Shown in pieces: positions 35,191-44,237 of a stretch of 64,000 nt of DNA. Source of the stretch: Candidatus Nanopelagicales bacterium (GTDB taxonomy: Bacteria; Actinomycetota; Actinomycetes; S36-B12; GCA-2699445); NCBI GenBank assembly GCA_037045355.1, contig JBAOHO010000022.1:1-64000 (forward strand), read 5' to 3'. The stretch's first letter is position 1. Every line of letters starts with the position of its first letter. Made by a program: the position numbers and the translations under genes. The notes under the pieces are model-generated. The model saw only the letters and a list, made by a program, of their open reading frames with translations, made no database searches and was not told the origin of the DNA.

Positions 35191-36993
35191 ATGTTGCGCA
35201 CGCATGAGGCGGGCACCCTCAACGAGGACGCCATCGGCCACGAGGTGACCCTGACAGGATGGATCGCCCGCCGCCGTGACCACGGAGGAATCGCCTTTCT
35301 GGACCTGCGGGACGCCTCCGGTGTGGTGCAGGTGGTCGTGCGCGACCCCGACGTCGCTCACCCCCTGCGCTCGGAGTTCTGCCTGCGGGTCATCGGTCGC
35401 GTGGAGCGGCGGCCACCAGGCAACGAGAACCCGGCCCTGCCGTCAGGCGCCATCGAGGTCGTCGCCGACGCCGTGGGGGTGCTGAGCGAGGCCGACGCCC
35501 TGCCGTTCCCCATCGATGAGCACGTCGACGTCAGCGAGGAGGCTCGCCTGCGCTGGCGGTACCTCGATCTGCGCCGCTCCGGCCCTGCCGCGGCCCTGCG
35601 CATGCGCAGCGAGGTCAACCGGATCGCCCGCGAGGTTCTGCACGCGCAACGATTCATCGAGGTCGAGACTCCGACGTTGACTCGCTCCACACCCGAAGGT
35701 GCGCGCGACTTCCTGGTGCCGGCCCGTTTGTCCCCGGGGCACTGGTACGCCCTGCCCCAGTCACCGCAACTGTTCAAGCAGTTGCTGATGGTCTCCGGAA
35801 TCGAGCGGTACTACCAGATCGCGCGTTGCTACCGCGACGAGGATTTCCGCGCCGACCGGCAACCCGAGTTCACCCAGTTGGACATCGAGATGTCGTTCGT
35901 CGACCAGCGCGACGTCATGCAGGTCGGCGAGGACATCGTGCGGGCGTTGTGGCGCGACACCATCGGCCACGAGATCCGTGAGATCCCCACCATCACCTAC
36001 GCCGAGGCCATGGCCCGCTACGGCACAGACAAGCCGGACACCCGGTTCGATCTGGAACTCGTCGACCTCACGGACTTCTTCGGTGCGACTCCGTTCCGGG
36101 TGTTCCAGGCCGAACACGTGGGCGCGGTCGTGATGCCCGGAGGGGCTTCGCAGCCCCGGCGTACCTTCGACGCCTGGCAGGAGTGGGCCAAGCAGCGTGG
36201 TGCGCGGGGGCTTGCCTACGTCACGGTCGGCGAGGACGGCGAACTCGGTGGGCCGGTCGCGAAGAACATCAGCGATCAGGAACGCTCCGAGTTGGCCCGC
36301 GCGGCCGGCGCTCAGCCCGGGGACTGCGTCTTCTTCGCCGCTGGGCCCCGCAGCCAGGCCCGGGCACTGCTCGGCGCAGCCCGACTCGAGATTGCCGACC
36401 GTCTTCAGCTGATCCCGGAGGAGTCGTGGGACTTCGTGTGGGTGGTCGACGCGCCTATGTTCGAACTGATCGACGACGGCAAGGGCGGCCAGGCCTGGAC
36501 AGCTGTGCATCACCCCTTCACTTCGCCGAATGCGGAGTGGCTGCCGCGGTTCGAGGAATCGCCCGGCTCCGCGCTCGCCTGGGCCTACGACCTGGTGTGC
36601 AACGGCAACGAGATCGGTGGCGGTTCTATTCGTATCCACCAGCGCGACGTTCAGCAGAAGGTGTTCCGGATCCTCGGCCTCTCCGAGCACGACGCTAACG
36701 AGAAGTTCGGGTTCCTGCTCGAGGCGTTCCGCTACGGCCCCCCACCGCATGGCGGCATCGCCTTCGGCTGGGACCGCATCTGCATGCTGCTCGCAGGCGC
36801 CACCAGCCTGCGCGATGTCATCGCGTTCCCCAAGACCGGCGGGGGCCAGGATCCCCTGACCGGCGCCCCCGCGCCCATCACGATGGCCCAGCGCGCCGAG
36901 TCCGGCATCGACGTCGTCCCCGATGACGAAGATCAGGCCCCGCCGGGCAACTTCCCCGGCCGCGAGGTCATCCCGGACCGCATGCGCAACTGA
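35191..36993 (+). CDS. aspS: aspartate-tRNA ligase
   Basis: A 600-aa bacterial-type AspRS. It has an N-terminal OB anticodon domain (G-W-I-A-R-R-R-D-H-G-G), the Q-S-P-Q-L-F-K-Q-L-L-M motif, R-D-E-D-F-R-A-D-R-Q-P-E-F-T-Q-L-D motif 2 region, the bacterial GAD insertion and the final G-W-D-R-I-C-M-L-L motif 3. ATG 35191 is chosen because GGAAGGACA lies upstream. A loosely repeated CCAGCGAAGGCA string occupies the gap to hisS (35060-35150). Confidence 0.97.
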   Translation: MLRTHEAGTLNEDAIGHEVTLTGWIARRRDHGGIAFLDLRDASGVVQVVVRDPDVAHPLRSEFCLRVIGRVERRPPGNENPALPSGAIEVVADAVGVLSEADALPFPIDEHVDVSEEARLRWRYLDLRRSGPAAALRMRSEVNRIAREVLHAQRFIEVETPTLTRSTPEGARDFLVPARLSPGHWYALPQSPQLFKQLLMVSGIERYYQIARCYRDEDFRADRQPEFTQLDIEMSFVDQRDVMQVGEDIVRALWRDTIGHEIREIPTITYAEAMARYGTDKPDTRFDLELVDLTDFFGATPFRVFQAEHVGAVVMPGGASQPRRTFDAWQEWAKQRGARGLAYVTVGEDGELGGPVAKNISDQERSELARAAGAQPGDCVFFAAGPRSQARALLGAARLEIADRLQLIPEESWDFVWVVDAPMFELIDDGKGGQAWTAVHHPFTSPNAEWLPRFEESPGSALAWAYDLVCNGNEIGGGSIRIHQRDVQQKVFRILGLSEHDANEKFGFLLEAFRYGPPPHGGIAFGWDRICMLLAGATSLRDVIAFPKTGGGQDPLTGAPAPITMAQRAESGIDVVPDDEDQAPPGNFPGREVIPDRMRN

Positions 36994-37527
36994 AGGACCC
37001 CCTCCGCGCAGGTGACGGCAGCGGAAGACGGTACGGGCAGCCGAACGGGGCCCCGCGCAGCTTTGTGGGTGCCGACCCCAGCACCTTCAGGGTGCCAGAG
37101 CCCGGGATGTCGCGGTGCCGACCCAGCACCTTCGGGTCGACCCCAGCGATGTCGCCACATCCGGCGACATCGCGTCCTCGGTTGGCGGGTTCGCGGCAAT
37201 CGGTCGGCAAGGTCGCGTGTGACACGGCCCTCGGCCTTCTCGTCGACAGTCGTGGGCCCGCTACCCCTCGGCCATTTCCGGCTCCGGGCCCGAGTAGCGA
37301 ACTGGCTGGTCATCGACCTACTGGCGCACGGATGGACGCGAGCCCGCCATTCGGTGCGCAGATGTCGCCGGATGTGGCGAGGTAGGTGGCCCTGACTGCA
37401 CGGCCCGGCCGCACTGCCCCGCCAACTGCGGTCCACAGCGGTCGTTCGGGCCGTCCCGGGGTCTCGGCAGGGACCAGATCGCCGCGCGGTCCGGCCCGGC
37501 GCCAGACCTGGCTCGTAGGCTGACCCA
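36994..37527. other. 534-base gene-free interval with repeats and hairpins
   Basis: Open frames here lack starts, ribosome sites and plausible composition. The interval has two copies of a 23-25-base unit (GGTGCCGACCCCAGCACCTT; 37068-37092 and 37114-37136), a perfect 11-bp hairpin at 37146-37173 and a related, shorter one at 37363-37380. No known RNA family is recognised. Confidence 0.5.
37146..37173. repeat. perfect inverted repeat GCGATGTCGCC, 6-base loop
   Basis: 37146-37156 pairs exactly with 37163-37173. The same GATGTCGCC word recurs at 37361-37369, again next to its partial complement. The stem is GC-rich with no T run after it, so it could be an actinobacterial I-shaped terminator after aspS, 150 bases downstream of the stop, or a protein site. 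Confidence 0.45.
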
Positions 37528-38838
37528 ATGACCGACAGCCTGTTCGCGGATCCTGCTCGGGCCCCGCTCGCTGCGCGGATGCGCCCCGATTCCCTGAACG
37601 AGGTCGTGGGTCAGCAACACGTGATCGGGCCGGGGACCCCGCTGGCGAAACTGCTGGAGGGCGGGCCGGGTACCTCAGTGATCCTGTGGGGGCCACCGGG
37701 GACCGGCAAGACCACTCTCGCGCGGCTGATCGCGGCAGGCAGGGGATCGGCGTTCCGGGAACTGTCCGCTGTGTCGGCGACGATCAAGGACGTCCGGGCA
37801 GTCATCGACACCGCCCGCAGCGATCAAGAGCTGCACGGCCGCACCACCGTGCTGTTCATCGACGAGGTGCACCGTTTCAGCAAGACCCAGCAGGACGCCC
37901 TGCTCCCAGCCGTCGAGAACGGGTGGGTGACGTTGGTGGGGGCGACGACGGAGAATCCCTCCTTCGCGGTCATTCCCGCCCTACTGAGTCGTTCGATCCT
38001 GGTGCCGCTGCGGCCGCTGGAATCCGAGGACCTGCAGATCGTGGTCGATCGGGCTTTGACGGACACCCGTGGGCTCGGGGGCTCGGTGTCGGTGAGTCCG
38101 GACGCCCGTGATCTGATCGTGCGGATGAGCGGGGGTGATGCCCGCCGCGCGCTCACACTGCTCGAGGTCGCCGCCGGGGGGCGACAGGCGGTCGAGCTTC
38201 CGGACGTCGAGACCGCCGTTCAGCAGGCGGCGCCACGCTACGACCGCGCTGGGGACCGCCACTACGACGTCACGAGCGCATTGATCAAATCCATCAGGGG
38301 CAGTGATGTCGACGCCGCCTTGCACTATCTCGCGATCATGATCGCCGCCGGCGAGGATCCTCGGTTCATCACACGACGTCTGGTGATCCTGGCCAGTGAG
38401 GACATCGGACTGGCCGACCACACGTCGCTGCTGGTGGCGACTGCAGCGCACGACGCCGTGTCGTTCATCGGACTGCCCGAGTCCGCGTACCCGCTGGCCC
38501 ACGCTGTCATCCACATGTCGCTGGCACCGAAGTCCAACGCGGTCAAACGGGCCATCACCGCCGCGCTCGACGATGTCCGCTCGGGACGCACCGGGCCGGT
38601 GCCGCCCGCCCTCCGCGACGCCAGCACCAAAGGTGCCCGCATGGAAGGTGCCGGTCGCGGCTACACGTACCCCCACGATCACCCTGACGGTGTGGTGGCT
38701 CAGCAGTACGCCCCTGACGCGGTTCTGCGCCGCTCCTACTACCAGCCCACTCGACACGGAGCCGAAGACCGCGCTGCGAGCGCAGCCGAACGACTGCGTG
38801 ACATCGTGCGGGCGGTGCAGCCGAATGATGGCGCCTAG
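37528..38838 (+). CDS. rarA: replication-associated recombination protein RarA (MgsA)
   Basis: A 436-aa AAA+ ATPase related to clamp loaders that acts at stalled forks. Walker A is W-G-P-P-G-T-G-K-T-T (residues ~53-62), Walker B is L-F-I-D-E-V-H-R-F, sensor 1 is G-A-T-T-E-N-P-S-F, and the C-terminal tetramerisation part contains Y-P-L-A-H-A and Y-P-H-D-H-P. The place between aspS and alaS is typical for actinobacteria. Confidence 0.95.
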   Translation: MTDSLFADPARAPLAARMRPDSLNEVVGQQHVIGPGTPLAKLLEGGPGTSVILWGPPGTGKTTLARLIAAGRGSAFRELSAVSATIKDVRAVIDTARSDQELHGRTTVLFIDEVHRFSKTQQDALLPAVENGWVTLVGATTENPSFAVIPALLSRSILVPLRPLESEDLQIVVDRALTDTRGLGGSVSVSPDARDLIVRMSGGDARRALTLLEVAAGGRQAVELPDVETAVQQAAPRYDRAGDRHYDVTSALIKSIRGSDVDAALHYLAIMIAAGEDPRFITRRLVILASEDIGLADHTSLLVATAAHDAVSFIGLPESAYPLAHAVIHMSLAPKSNAVKRAITAALDDVRSGRTGPVPPALRDASTKGARMEGAGRGYTYPHDHPDGVVAQQYAPDAVLRRSYYQPTRHGAEDRAASAAERLRDIVRAVQPNDGA

Positions 38839-38982
38839 TGCTTCCGGGTGTTGGGAGCCTCGAGTGACGAATCCAGTGCGACGGCGTCATCAGAAGACCT
38901 CCCCCGCAGCGGCAAGCAGGTGCGCGGCGTCTGTGGACCAGGAAGTGACAGGCGAGATCTTGCGCGACCGAGGAGCAGCCCT

Positions 38983-40245
38983 GTGACCGGCCCGCAGTTG
39001 GCGCGTCGACTGTCGACGGGTGACGCGATCGTGATCGGGCTGGGCTCAATGATCGGCGCCGGGGTCTTCGCCGCGTTCTCACCGGCCGCCGCGGCCGCCG
39101 GTGCCGGGCTGCTGATCGGTCTCCTGCTCGCCGGGATCGTGGCCTTCTGCAACGCCTCAGCCTCCGCCCAACTCGCAGCCCAATACCCGACATCGGGCGG
39201 CACGTACATCTACGGCCGCGAACGCCTCGGCCCATGGTGGGGTTTCCTGGCCGGATGGGGCTTCGTCGTCGGCAAGACAGCCAGCTGCGCGGCCATGGCG
39301 TTGACCTTCGCCGCTTACGCGGCTCCGCCGGGCTGGGAGAAGCCGGTGGCCGTGGCAGCGGTGATAGGCCTCGCAGCGGTCAACTACCGCGGGGTCACGC
39401 GGACCGCGGGACTCACCAGGATCATTGTCGGCATCGTCTTGGCCACACTGGCGTTGGTTGTCGTCGCCTGCTTCCTCGGGGACTCCACCTCGGCCCCGAG
39501 TTCTTGGGAATGGTGGTCCGGGGGCTGGTACGGAGTCCTGCAGTCGGCGGGGCTGTTGTTCTTCGCGTTCGCCGGGTACGCCCGCATCGCCACCATGGGG
39601 GAGGAGGTCCGCGATCCCCAGCGGGCGATACCGCGGGCGATCATGGTCGCCTTGTTCTTGGCCATCGCCATCTACGCCGTCGTGGCGGTGTCCACCCTGG
39701 TCGCGATCGGTCCAGCGGGAATGGCCGCAACTCCGGCACCGCTGGCTCAGGCTGTGACGCAGGTCGGCTGGGAATGGGCCGCGGTTCTGGTACGGATCGG
39801 AGCCGCCGCTGCCTCGCTGGGAGCCTTGCTCGCCCTGATCGCCGGTGTCGGTCGCACCAGTCTTGCGATGGCGCGCCACCACGATCTGCCGCAGTGGTTG
39901 GCCGCAGTCCATCCGCGCTTCCGGGTGCCGCACCACGCCGAAATCGCACTCGCCGCGGTGGTGAGTGTCCTGGTTCTGGTGGCTGATCTGCGCACAGCGA
40001 TCGGATTCTCGTCGTTCGGCGTGCTTCTGTACTACCTGATCGCCAACGCGGCCGCACTGACCCAGGATGAGCAGAACCGCCGCTACCCCCGGGGACTGCA
40101 GATCCTGGGGATGATCGGATGCGCCGTGCTGGTCGTCACCCTGCCGGCACCCGCTGTTGTGGCGGGGGTGGCCGTGTTCGCCATCGGCATCATCTTCCGC
40201 CTCATCCGGCTGCGCACCATCGACCGTCCCGAAGCGCAGGCTTGA
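38983..40245 (+). CDS. APC-family amino acid permease
   Basis: A 420-aa membrane protein with about 12 helices. It starts at GTG 38983 with AGGAG nearby; longer frames upstream add a non-hydrophobic, unlikely extension. The APC signature G-S-M-I-G-A-G-V-F (helix 1 substrate site) and Y-P-T-S-G-G-T-Y-I-Y (helix 3) are clear, and E-E-V-R-D-P-Q-R-A-I-P follows helix 6. It probably imports amino acids; substrate unknown. It is not part of the conserved synthetase order and may be a local insertion. Confidence 0.88.
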   Translation: MTGPQLARRLSTGDAIVIGLGSMIGAGVFAAFSPAAAAAGAGLLIGLLLAGIVAFCNASASAQLAAQYPTSGGTYIYGRERLGPWWGFLAGWGFVVGKTASCAAMALTFAAYAAPPGWEKPVAVAAVIGLAAVNYRGVTRTAGLTRIIVGIVLATLALVVVACFLGDSTSAPSSWEWWSGGWYGVLQSAGLLFFAFAGYARIATMGEEVRDPQRAIPRAIMVALFLAIAIYAVVAVSTLVAIGPAGMAATPAPLAQAVTQVGWEWAAVLVRIGAAAASLGALLALIAGVGRTSLAMARHHDLPQWLAAVHPRFRVPHHAEIALAAVVSVLVLVADLRTAIGFSSFGVLLYYLIANAAALTQDEQNRRYPRGLQILGMIGCAVLVVTLPAPAVVAGVAVFAIGIIFRLIRLRTIDRPEAQA

Positions 40246-40357
40246 CCGGACGCGGCCAGGGCTGACGGCCGACGCTGAGCCTGATTCGCCTTGAGCTCGG
40301 AGGCTGCGTGAGGCGGGAGGAGCGGACACCGGCTCATTCCGGGGGTCTGTTCGGCTG

Positions 40358-40460
40358 TCGCTTCCGGTGGCGCTCCCGGTGCCGCTTCTGGGTGCCGCTT
40401 CTGGGTGTCGCTCCCGGGTGGCGCTTCCGGGTGGCGCTTCCGGGTGGCGCTTCCGGGTGA
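40358..40460. repeat. tandem repeat of about eight 13-15-bp units
   Basis: Imperfect units of the form CGCTTCCGGGTGG, sometimes CGCTTCTGGGTGC. The last three units (TGGCGCTTCCGGG) are identical, which suggests recent expansion at the right end. Confidence 0.75.
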
Positions 40461-40507
40461 CGAATGACGGTCTCACTGGATATCGCTGGCATACTGAACC
40501 CTTCGGT

Positions 40508-40597
40508 GACCGGGGACCGACCGATGACCGGGGACCGACCGATGACCGGGAACCGACCGATGACCGGGAACCGACCGATGACCGGGAACCGACCCGC
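40508..40597. repeat. five 18-bp tandem units just upstream of a start codon
   Basis: Units begin at 40508, 40526, 40544, 40562 and 40580, each GACCGGGGACCGACCGAT or its A variant. The array ends about 15 bases before ATG 40613 and abuts the ribosome site GAAGGGG, so copy number could affect expression of the downstream gene. Confidence 0.8.
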
Positions 40598-40612
40598 GAC
40601 GAAGGGGACAGG

Positions 40613-40969
40613 ATGAGCAGGCTCGTCTGGGTGGGGATCGGCGCCGTCGGTGGCATCTACGCCTACCGCCGCGGGCAACGCGTGTGGGAGCAGACCAAGG
40701 AACGCGGCGTCGCCGGCAACACCGCCGCCATTACCCGCACCGCGACAGCCGTCTACCGCGGCATCCGAGCCGCCGAGCAGGACGACGTTGTCGACCTGAC
40801 GGGCGAAGCGACCACTGCTCGCGTCATCGACGCCGAACCAGCACAACCGGTGATGGTCCAGACGCCCGCCGACGAACCGGCACCGAATCGCTCCGGCAGC
40901 GGAGCCGGCACCAGAGCGGGTACCGCCGCAGTACGACTGATCAATACCTACCGACGCACCGCCCGCTGA
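40613..40969 (+). CDS. small membrane-anchored protein, DUF6167-like
   Basis: A 118-aa protein starting at ATG 40613 behind GAAGGGG. M-S-R-L-V-W-V-G-I-G-A-V-G-G-I-Y forms one N-terminal helix and is the pattern of the small DUF6167 proteins found before alaS in many actinobacteria. A basic R-R-G-Q-R-V stretch and a low-complexity, Ala/Pro-rich tail follow. Function unknown. Confidence 0.7.
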   Translation: MSRLVWVGIGAVGGIYAYRRGQRVWEQTKERGVAGNTAAITRTATAVYRGIRAAEQDDVVDLTGEATTARVIDAEPAQPVMVQTPADEPAPNRSGSGAGTRAGTAAVRLINTYRRTAR

Positions 40970-41064
40970 CCGCAGACGCGTCGACGCGGTGGGCATCGTC
41001 GGCCACCAGTCGGAGGTCACCCGCTGATTGATGCGGGTTGCGTCCTACCTGTCAGAATGGCCCG

Positions 41065-43740
41065 ATGGACTCCGCTGAGATTCGGTCGCGCTTTCTGACG
41101 TTCTTCGCCGATCGCGACCACACGGTGGTGCCGTCGGCGTCGCTGCTGCTCGACGACCCCACGCTGCTGTTCGTCAACGCCGGCATGGTCCCGTTCAAGC
41201 CGTACTTCCTGGGCGAGGCCCCCCCGCCGTACCCCCGGGCCACCTCAGTGCAGAAGGTCGTGCGCACACTGGACATCGACGAGGTCGGCAAGACCACGCG
41301 GCACGCCTCCTTCTTCCAGATGGCCGGCAACTTCTCGTTCGGTGACTACTTCAAGGAACTGGCGATCCCCTACGCCTGGCAACTGCTGACCGACTCGCAG
41401 GACTCCGGCGGCTACGGCTTCGACCCGGATCGGCTGTGGGTGACCGTCTACCTCGACGACGACGAGGCGGCCGAGATCTGGCACCGCGATGTCGGTCTGC
41501 CCACCGACCGGATCCAGCGTCGGGGGATGGCCGACAACTTCTGGTCCATGGGCGTTCCGGGGCCGTGCGGTCCCTGTTCGGAGGTCTACTTCGACCGCGG
41601 CCCCGAGTTCGGCAAAGAGGGCGGACCGATCGTCGACGAGGATCGCTACCTCGAAGTGTGGAACCTCGTGTTCATGCAGAACATCCGCGGAACGGGTCCC
41701 GCCAAGGAGGGCTACGACATCCTCGGAGACCTGCCCGCGAAGAACATCGACACCGGCATGGGCCTCGAGCGCATGGCCGCCCTGCTGCAGGGCGTGGACA
41801 ACATCTACGAGATCGACACCAGCCGAGCGATCCTCGGCATCGCCACGGATCTGACCGGTGCCCGCTACGGAGCCGATCACGAGTCAGACGTCCATCTGCG
41901 CGTGGTCGCCGACCACGCCCGCACGTGCACCTTCCTGATCAACGACGGGGTTGTGCCCGGCAATGAGGGCCGCGGTTATGTGCTGCGGCGCCTCATGCGC
42001 CGCGTGATCCGCAATATGCGTCTACTCGGCGCCCGCGACACGGTGATGACCCAGTTGGTCTCCGCGACGATCGACGCCATGGCTCCGCAGTACCCCGAAC
42101 TCGTCCGCGAACAACCCCGGATCGAAGCCGTCGCCTCCGGGGAGGAGACCACGTTCCTCCAGACTCTGAAGACCGGCGCTCAGGTGTTCGACCTGGCAGT
42201 GGCGCAGACCAAGGACTCCGGCGGAACGCAACTGTCCGGCGACCGTGCCTTCGTGCTGCACGACACCCACGGATTCCCGATCGAATTGACCCTCGAGATG
42301 GCCGCCGAGCAAGGCCTGAGCGTCGACGAGTCGGGATTCCGACGCCTGATGGCCGAGCAGCGAGACCGGGCCAAGGCCGACGCCCGCGCTCGCAAGGAGG
42401 GCCTCACCCCCGTCACGGCGTACCGGGCCGTTCTCGAACGCTCCGGAGGCAGCGAGTTCACCGGCTACAGCGAGGTCGAGACCGACGCCACGATCGTCGG
42501 ACTGCTGCGGGACGGCGAGGATGTCACGGCTGTCTCGGAGGGCGATCAGATCGAGATCATGCTCGATCGGACCCCGTTCTACGCCGAAGGCGGCGGGCAA
42601 CTCGGCGACCACGGCACGATCGTCACCGCTGACGGCTCCCTCATCGAGGTCTACGACGTCCAAAGTCCGGTGCCCGGTCTGTATGTCCACCGCGGCGCCG
42701 TCGCCAGGGGCGAGGCCCGGCGGGGGGAGTCCGCTCACGGGTCGGTCGACATTCCACGGCGCCAAGGCATCAGCCGAGCCCATACGGCGACCCACATGAT
42801 CCACCGCGCGTTCCGCGAGATGCTGGGCGACACCGCCACACAGATGGGATCCGAGAACGCGCCCGGTCGGTTGCGCTTCGACTTCCCGAGCCCCACGGCC
42901 GTGCCGGATTCCGTGCTCGCCGACGCCGAAGCCCTGGTCAACGACGTGCTCCAAGACGACCTGCTCGTGACCGCTCAGACCATGCCTCAGGCGGACGCGG
43001 TCGCCATGGGAGCCATGGCCCTGTTCGGTGAGAAGTACGGCGAACGGGTGCGCGTGGTGTCGGTGGGCGACTGGGCCCACGAACTGTGCGGCGGCACGCA
43101 CGCCGCCCGCAGCGGGCAGCTCGGTGTGGTGAAGTTCCTGTCCGAGTCCTCGATCGGGGCCGGAGTCCGTCGTGTGGAGGCCCTGGTGGGCTCCGACGCC
43201 TACCAGTTCCTGGCCCGCGAGCACCATCTGGTGTCGCAGCTGTCCCAGATGGTCAAGGTCCGCCCCGACGAGCTCCCCGACCGCATCGAACAGATGCTGA
43301 CCCGGTTGAAGGAGACCGAGAAGGAGCTCGAACGCATCCGCAGTTCCCAGTTGCTCGCCTCGGTCGACGACATCATGGGACGCGGCGAGGACATCGGGGA
43401 CTTCCGCCTGTGGACCTTCCGGGTCCCCGACGGAGTGGCCGCCGGCGACCTGCGCCAGATGGTCCTGCGCGCCCGCAACATGACCGACCAGGATCGCCAG
43501 GTTGCTCTCGTCGGAGCTGCCGTGAGCGACGGCCGGGTCGCGGTAGTCGCCGCCGTGAACGACAAGGCCCGGGATGCCGGTCTGTCCGCGCGCGATCTGC
43601 TCACCACCGCCATGCCCGCGATCGGTGGTCGAGGCGGCGGCAAGGACGACCTGGCACAAGGCGGAGGCAGCGACCCCGACGGTTTGCCCGCGGCCTTCGC
43701 CGCCGTCCAGCACCATCTGACGGGGCTGGCACGCGCGTGA
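41065..43740 (+). CDS. alaS: alanine-tRNA ligase
   Basis: An 891-aa AlaRS with an N-terminal class II core (F-V-N-A-G-M-V-P-F-K-P-Y-F, residues ~34-46), a tRNA recognition region, an editing domain with the zinc ligands H-T-A-T-H and C-G-G-T-H, and a C-terminal C-Ala domain. ATG 41065 fits the family start. The stop overlaps ruvX by GTGA. Confidence 0.97.
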   Translation: MDSAEIRSRFLTFFADRDHTVVPSASLLLDDPTLLFVNAGMVPFKPYFLGEAPPPYPRATSVQKVVRTLDIDEVGKTTRHASFFQMAGNFSFGDYFKELAIPYAWQLLTDSQDSGGYGFDPDRLWVTVYLDDDEAAEIWHRDVGLPTDRIQRRGMADNFWSMGVPGPCGPCSEVYFDRGPEFGKEGGPIVDEDRYLEVWNLVFMQNIRGTGPAKEGYDILGDLPAKNIDTGMGLERMAALLQGVDNIYEIDTSRAILGIATDLTGARYGADHESDVHLRVVADHARTCTFLINDGVVPGNEGRGYVLRRLMRRVIRNMRLLGARDTVMTQLVSATIDAMAPQYPELVREQPRIEAVASGEETTFLQTLKTGAQVFDLAVAQTKDSGGTQLSGDRAFVLHDTHGFPIELTLEMAAEQGLSVDESGFRRLMAEQRDRAKADARARKEGLTPVTAYRAVLERSGGSEFTGYSEVETDATIVGLLRDGEDVTAVSEGDQIEIMLDRTPFYAEGGGQLGDHGTIVTADGSLIEVYDVQSPVPGLYVHRGAVARGEARRGESAHGSVDIPRRQGISRAHTATHMIHRAFREMLGDTATQMGSENAPGRLRFDFPSPTAVPDSVLADAEALVNDVLQDDLLVTAQTMPQADAVAMGAMALFGEKYGERVRVVSVGDWAHELCGGTHAARSGQLGVVKFLSESSIGAGVRRVEALVGSDAYQFLAREHHLVSQLSQMVKVRPDELPDRIEQMLTRLKETEKELERIRSSQLLASVDDIMGRGEDIGDFRLWTFRVPDGVAAGDLRQMVLRARNMTDQDRQVALVGAAVSDGRVAVVAAVNDKARDAGLSARDLLTTAMPAIGGRGGGKDDLAQGGGSDPDGLPAAFAAVQHHLTGLARA

Positions 43741-44234
43741 GCCTGCCCGACGGTGCGCGGTTGCCCGACGGCGCCCGCTTGGCCGTCGATGTGGGTACCG
43801 TCCGGATCGGCGTGGCCGTTGCCGCTGCCGGCACCACGGTGGCCGTGCCCGTCGAGACTGTGGCAGCCGGGCCCGAAGCCGTGTCCCGGGTGGCACAAAT
43901 CGCGGCGGAGCAAGCAGCCGCGGTGGTCTACGTCGGCGATCCGATCCGGCTCAATGGCGAGGTCGGACCCGCGGCCCTCGCGGCACGCGATTTCGCCACG
44001 CGGCTGACCCGGAATATGGCCCAGAGTGATTCTTCGGTTACGGTTCTGGTCAGAATGGTGGACGAACGGTTAACAACCGCACAATCGGGACGGCAGATGC
44101 GCGCCGCCGGGCGCAGCACCCGCCACGCCCGACAGGTGCTGGATCAAGCCGCTGCGGTCGCCATCCTGCAAAATGCACTGGAGCGCGAGAGTGCGGCCGG
44201 CCGCCTGGCCGGTGTGAACGTGGAACAGGACTGA
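43737..44234 (+). CDS. ruvX: RuvX/YqgF-family pre-16S rRNA nuclease
   Basis: A 165-aa RNase H-fold protein with V-D-V-G-T-V-R-I-G-V-A (first catalytic Asp) and M-V-D-E-R-L-T-T. Homologues mature 16S rRNA ends, and have been proposed as alternative Holliday junction resolvases. GTG 43737 overlaps the alaS stop and gives a natural 11-residue lead. mltG starts three bases after the stop. Confidence 0.93.
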   Translation: MSLPDGARLPDGARLAVDVGTVRIGVAVAAAGTTVAVPVETVAAGPEAVSRVAQIAAEQAAAVVYVGDPIRLNGEVGPAALAARDFATRLTRNMAQSDSSVTVLVRMVDERLTTAQSGRQMRAAGRSTRHARQVLDQAAAVAILQNALERESAAGRLAGVNVEQD

Positions 44235-44237
44235 CTG

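Larger units (their letters stand above)
40246..40612. other. 367-base interval filled with two tandem repeat arrays
   Basis: Two arrays (13-15-bp units at 40358-40460, 18-bp units at 40508-40597) take up most of this gap between the permease and the DUF6167-type gene. Frames through them give Arg/Gly/Phe-rich repeats with no domain. I see no other signal except the ribosome site of the next gene. Confidence 0.6.

Noticed and set aside
37012..37395. Open frames in the aspS-rarA gap
   Set aside because: Several frames are open at once, all rich in Arg/Pro/Ser, with no starts preceded by a ribosome site.
42022..43896. 624-codon minus-strand open frame
   Set aside because: It lies antisense to alaS and reflects high-GC codon bias; no start signal or domain.
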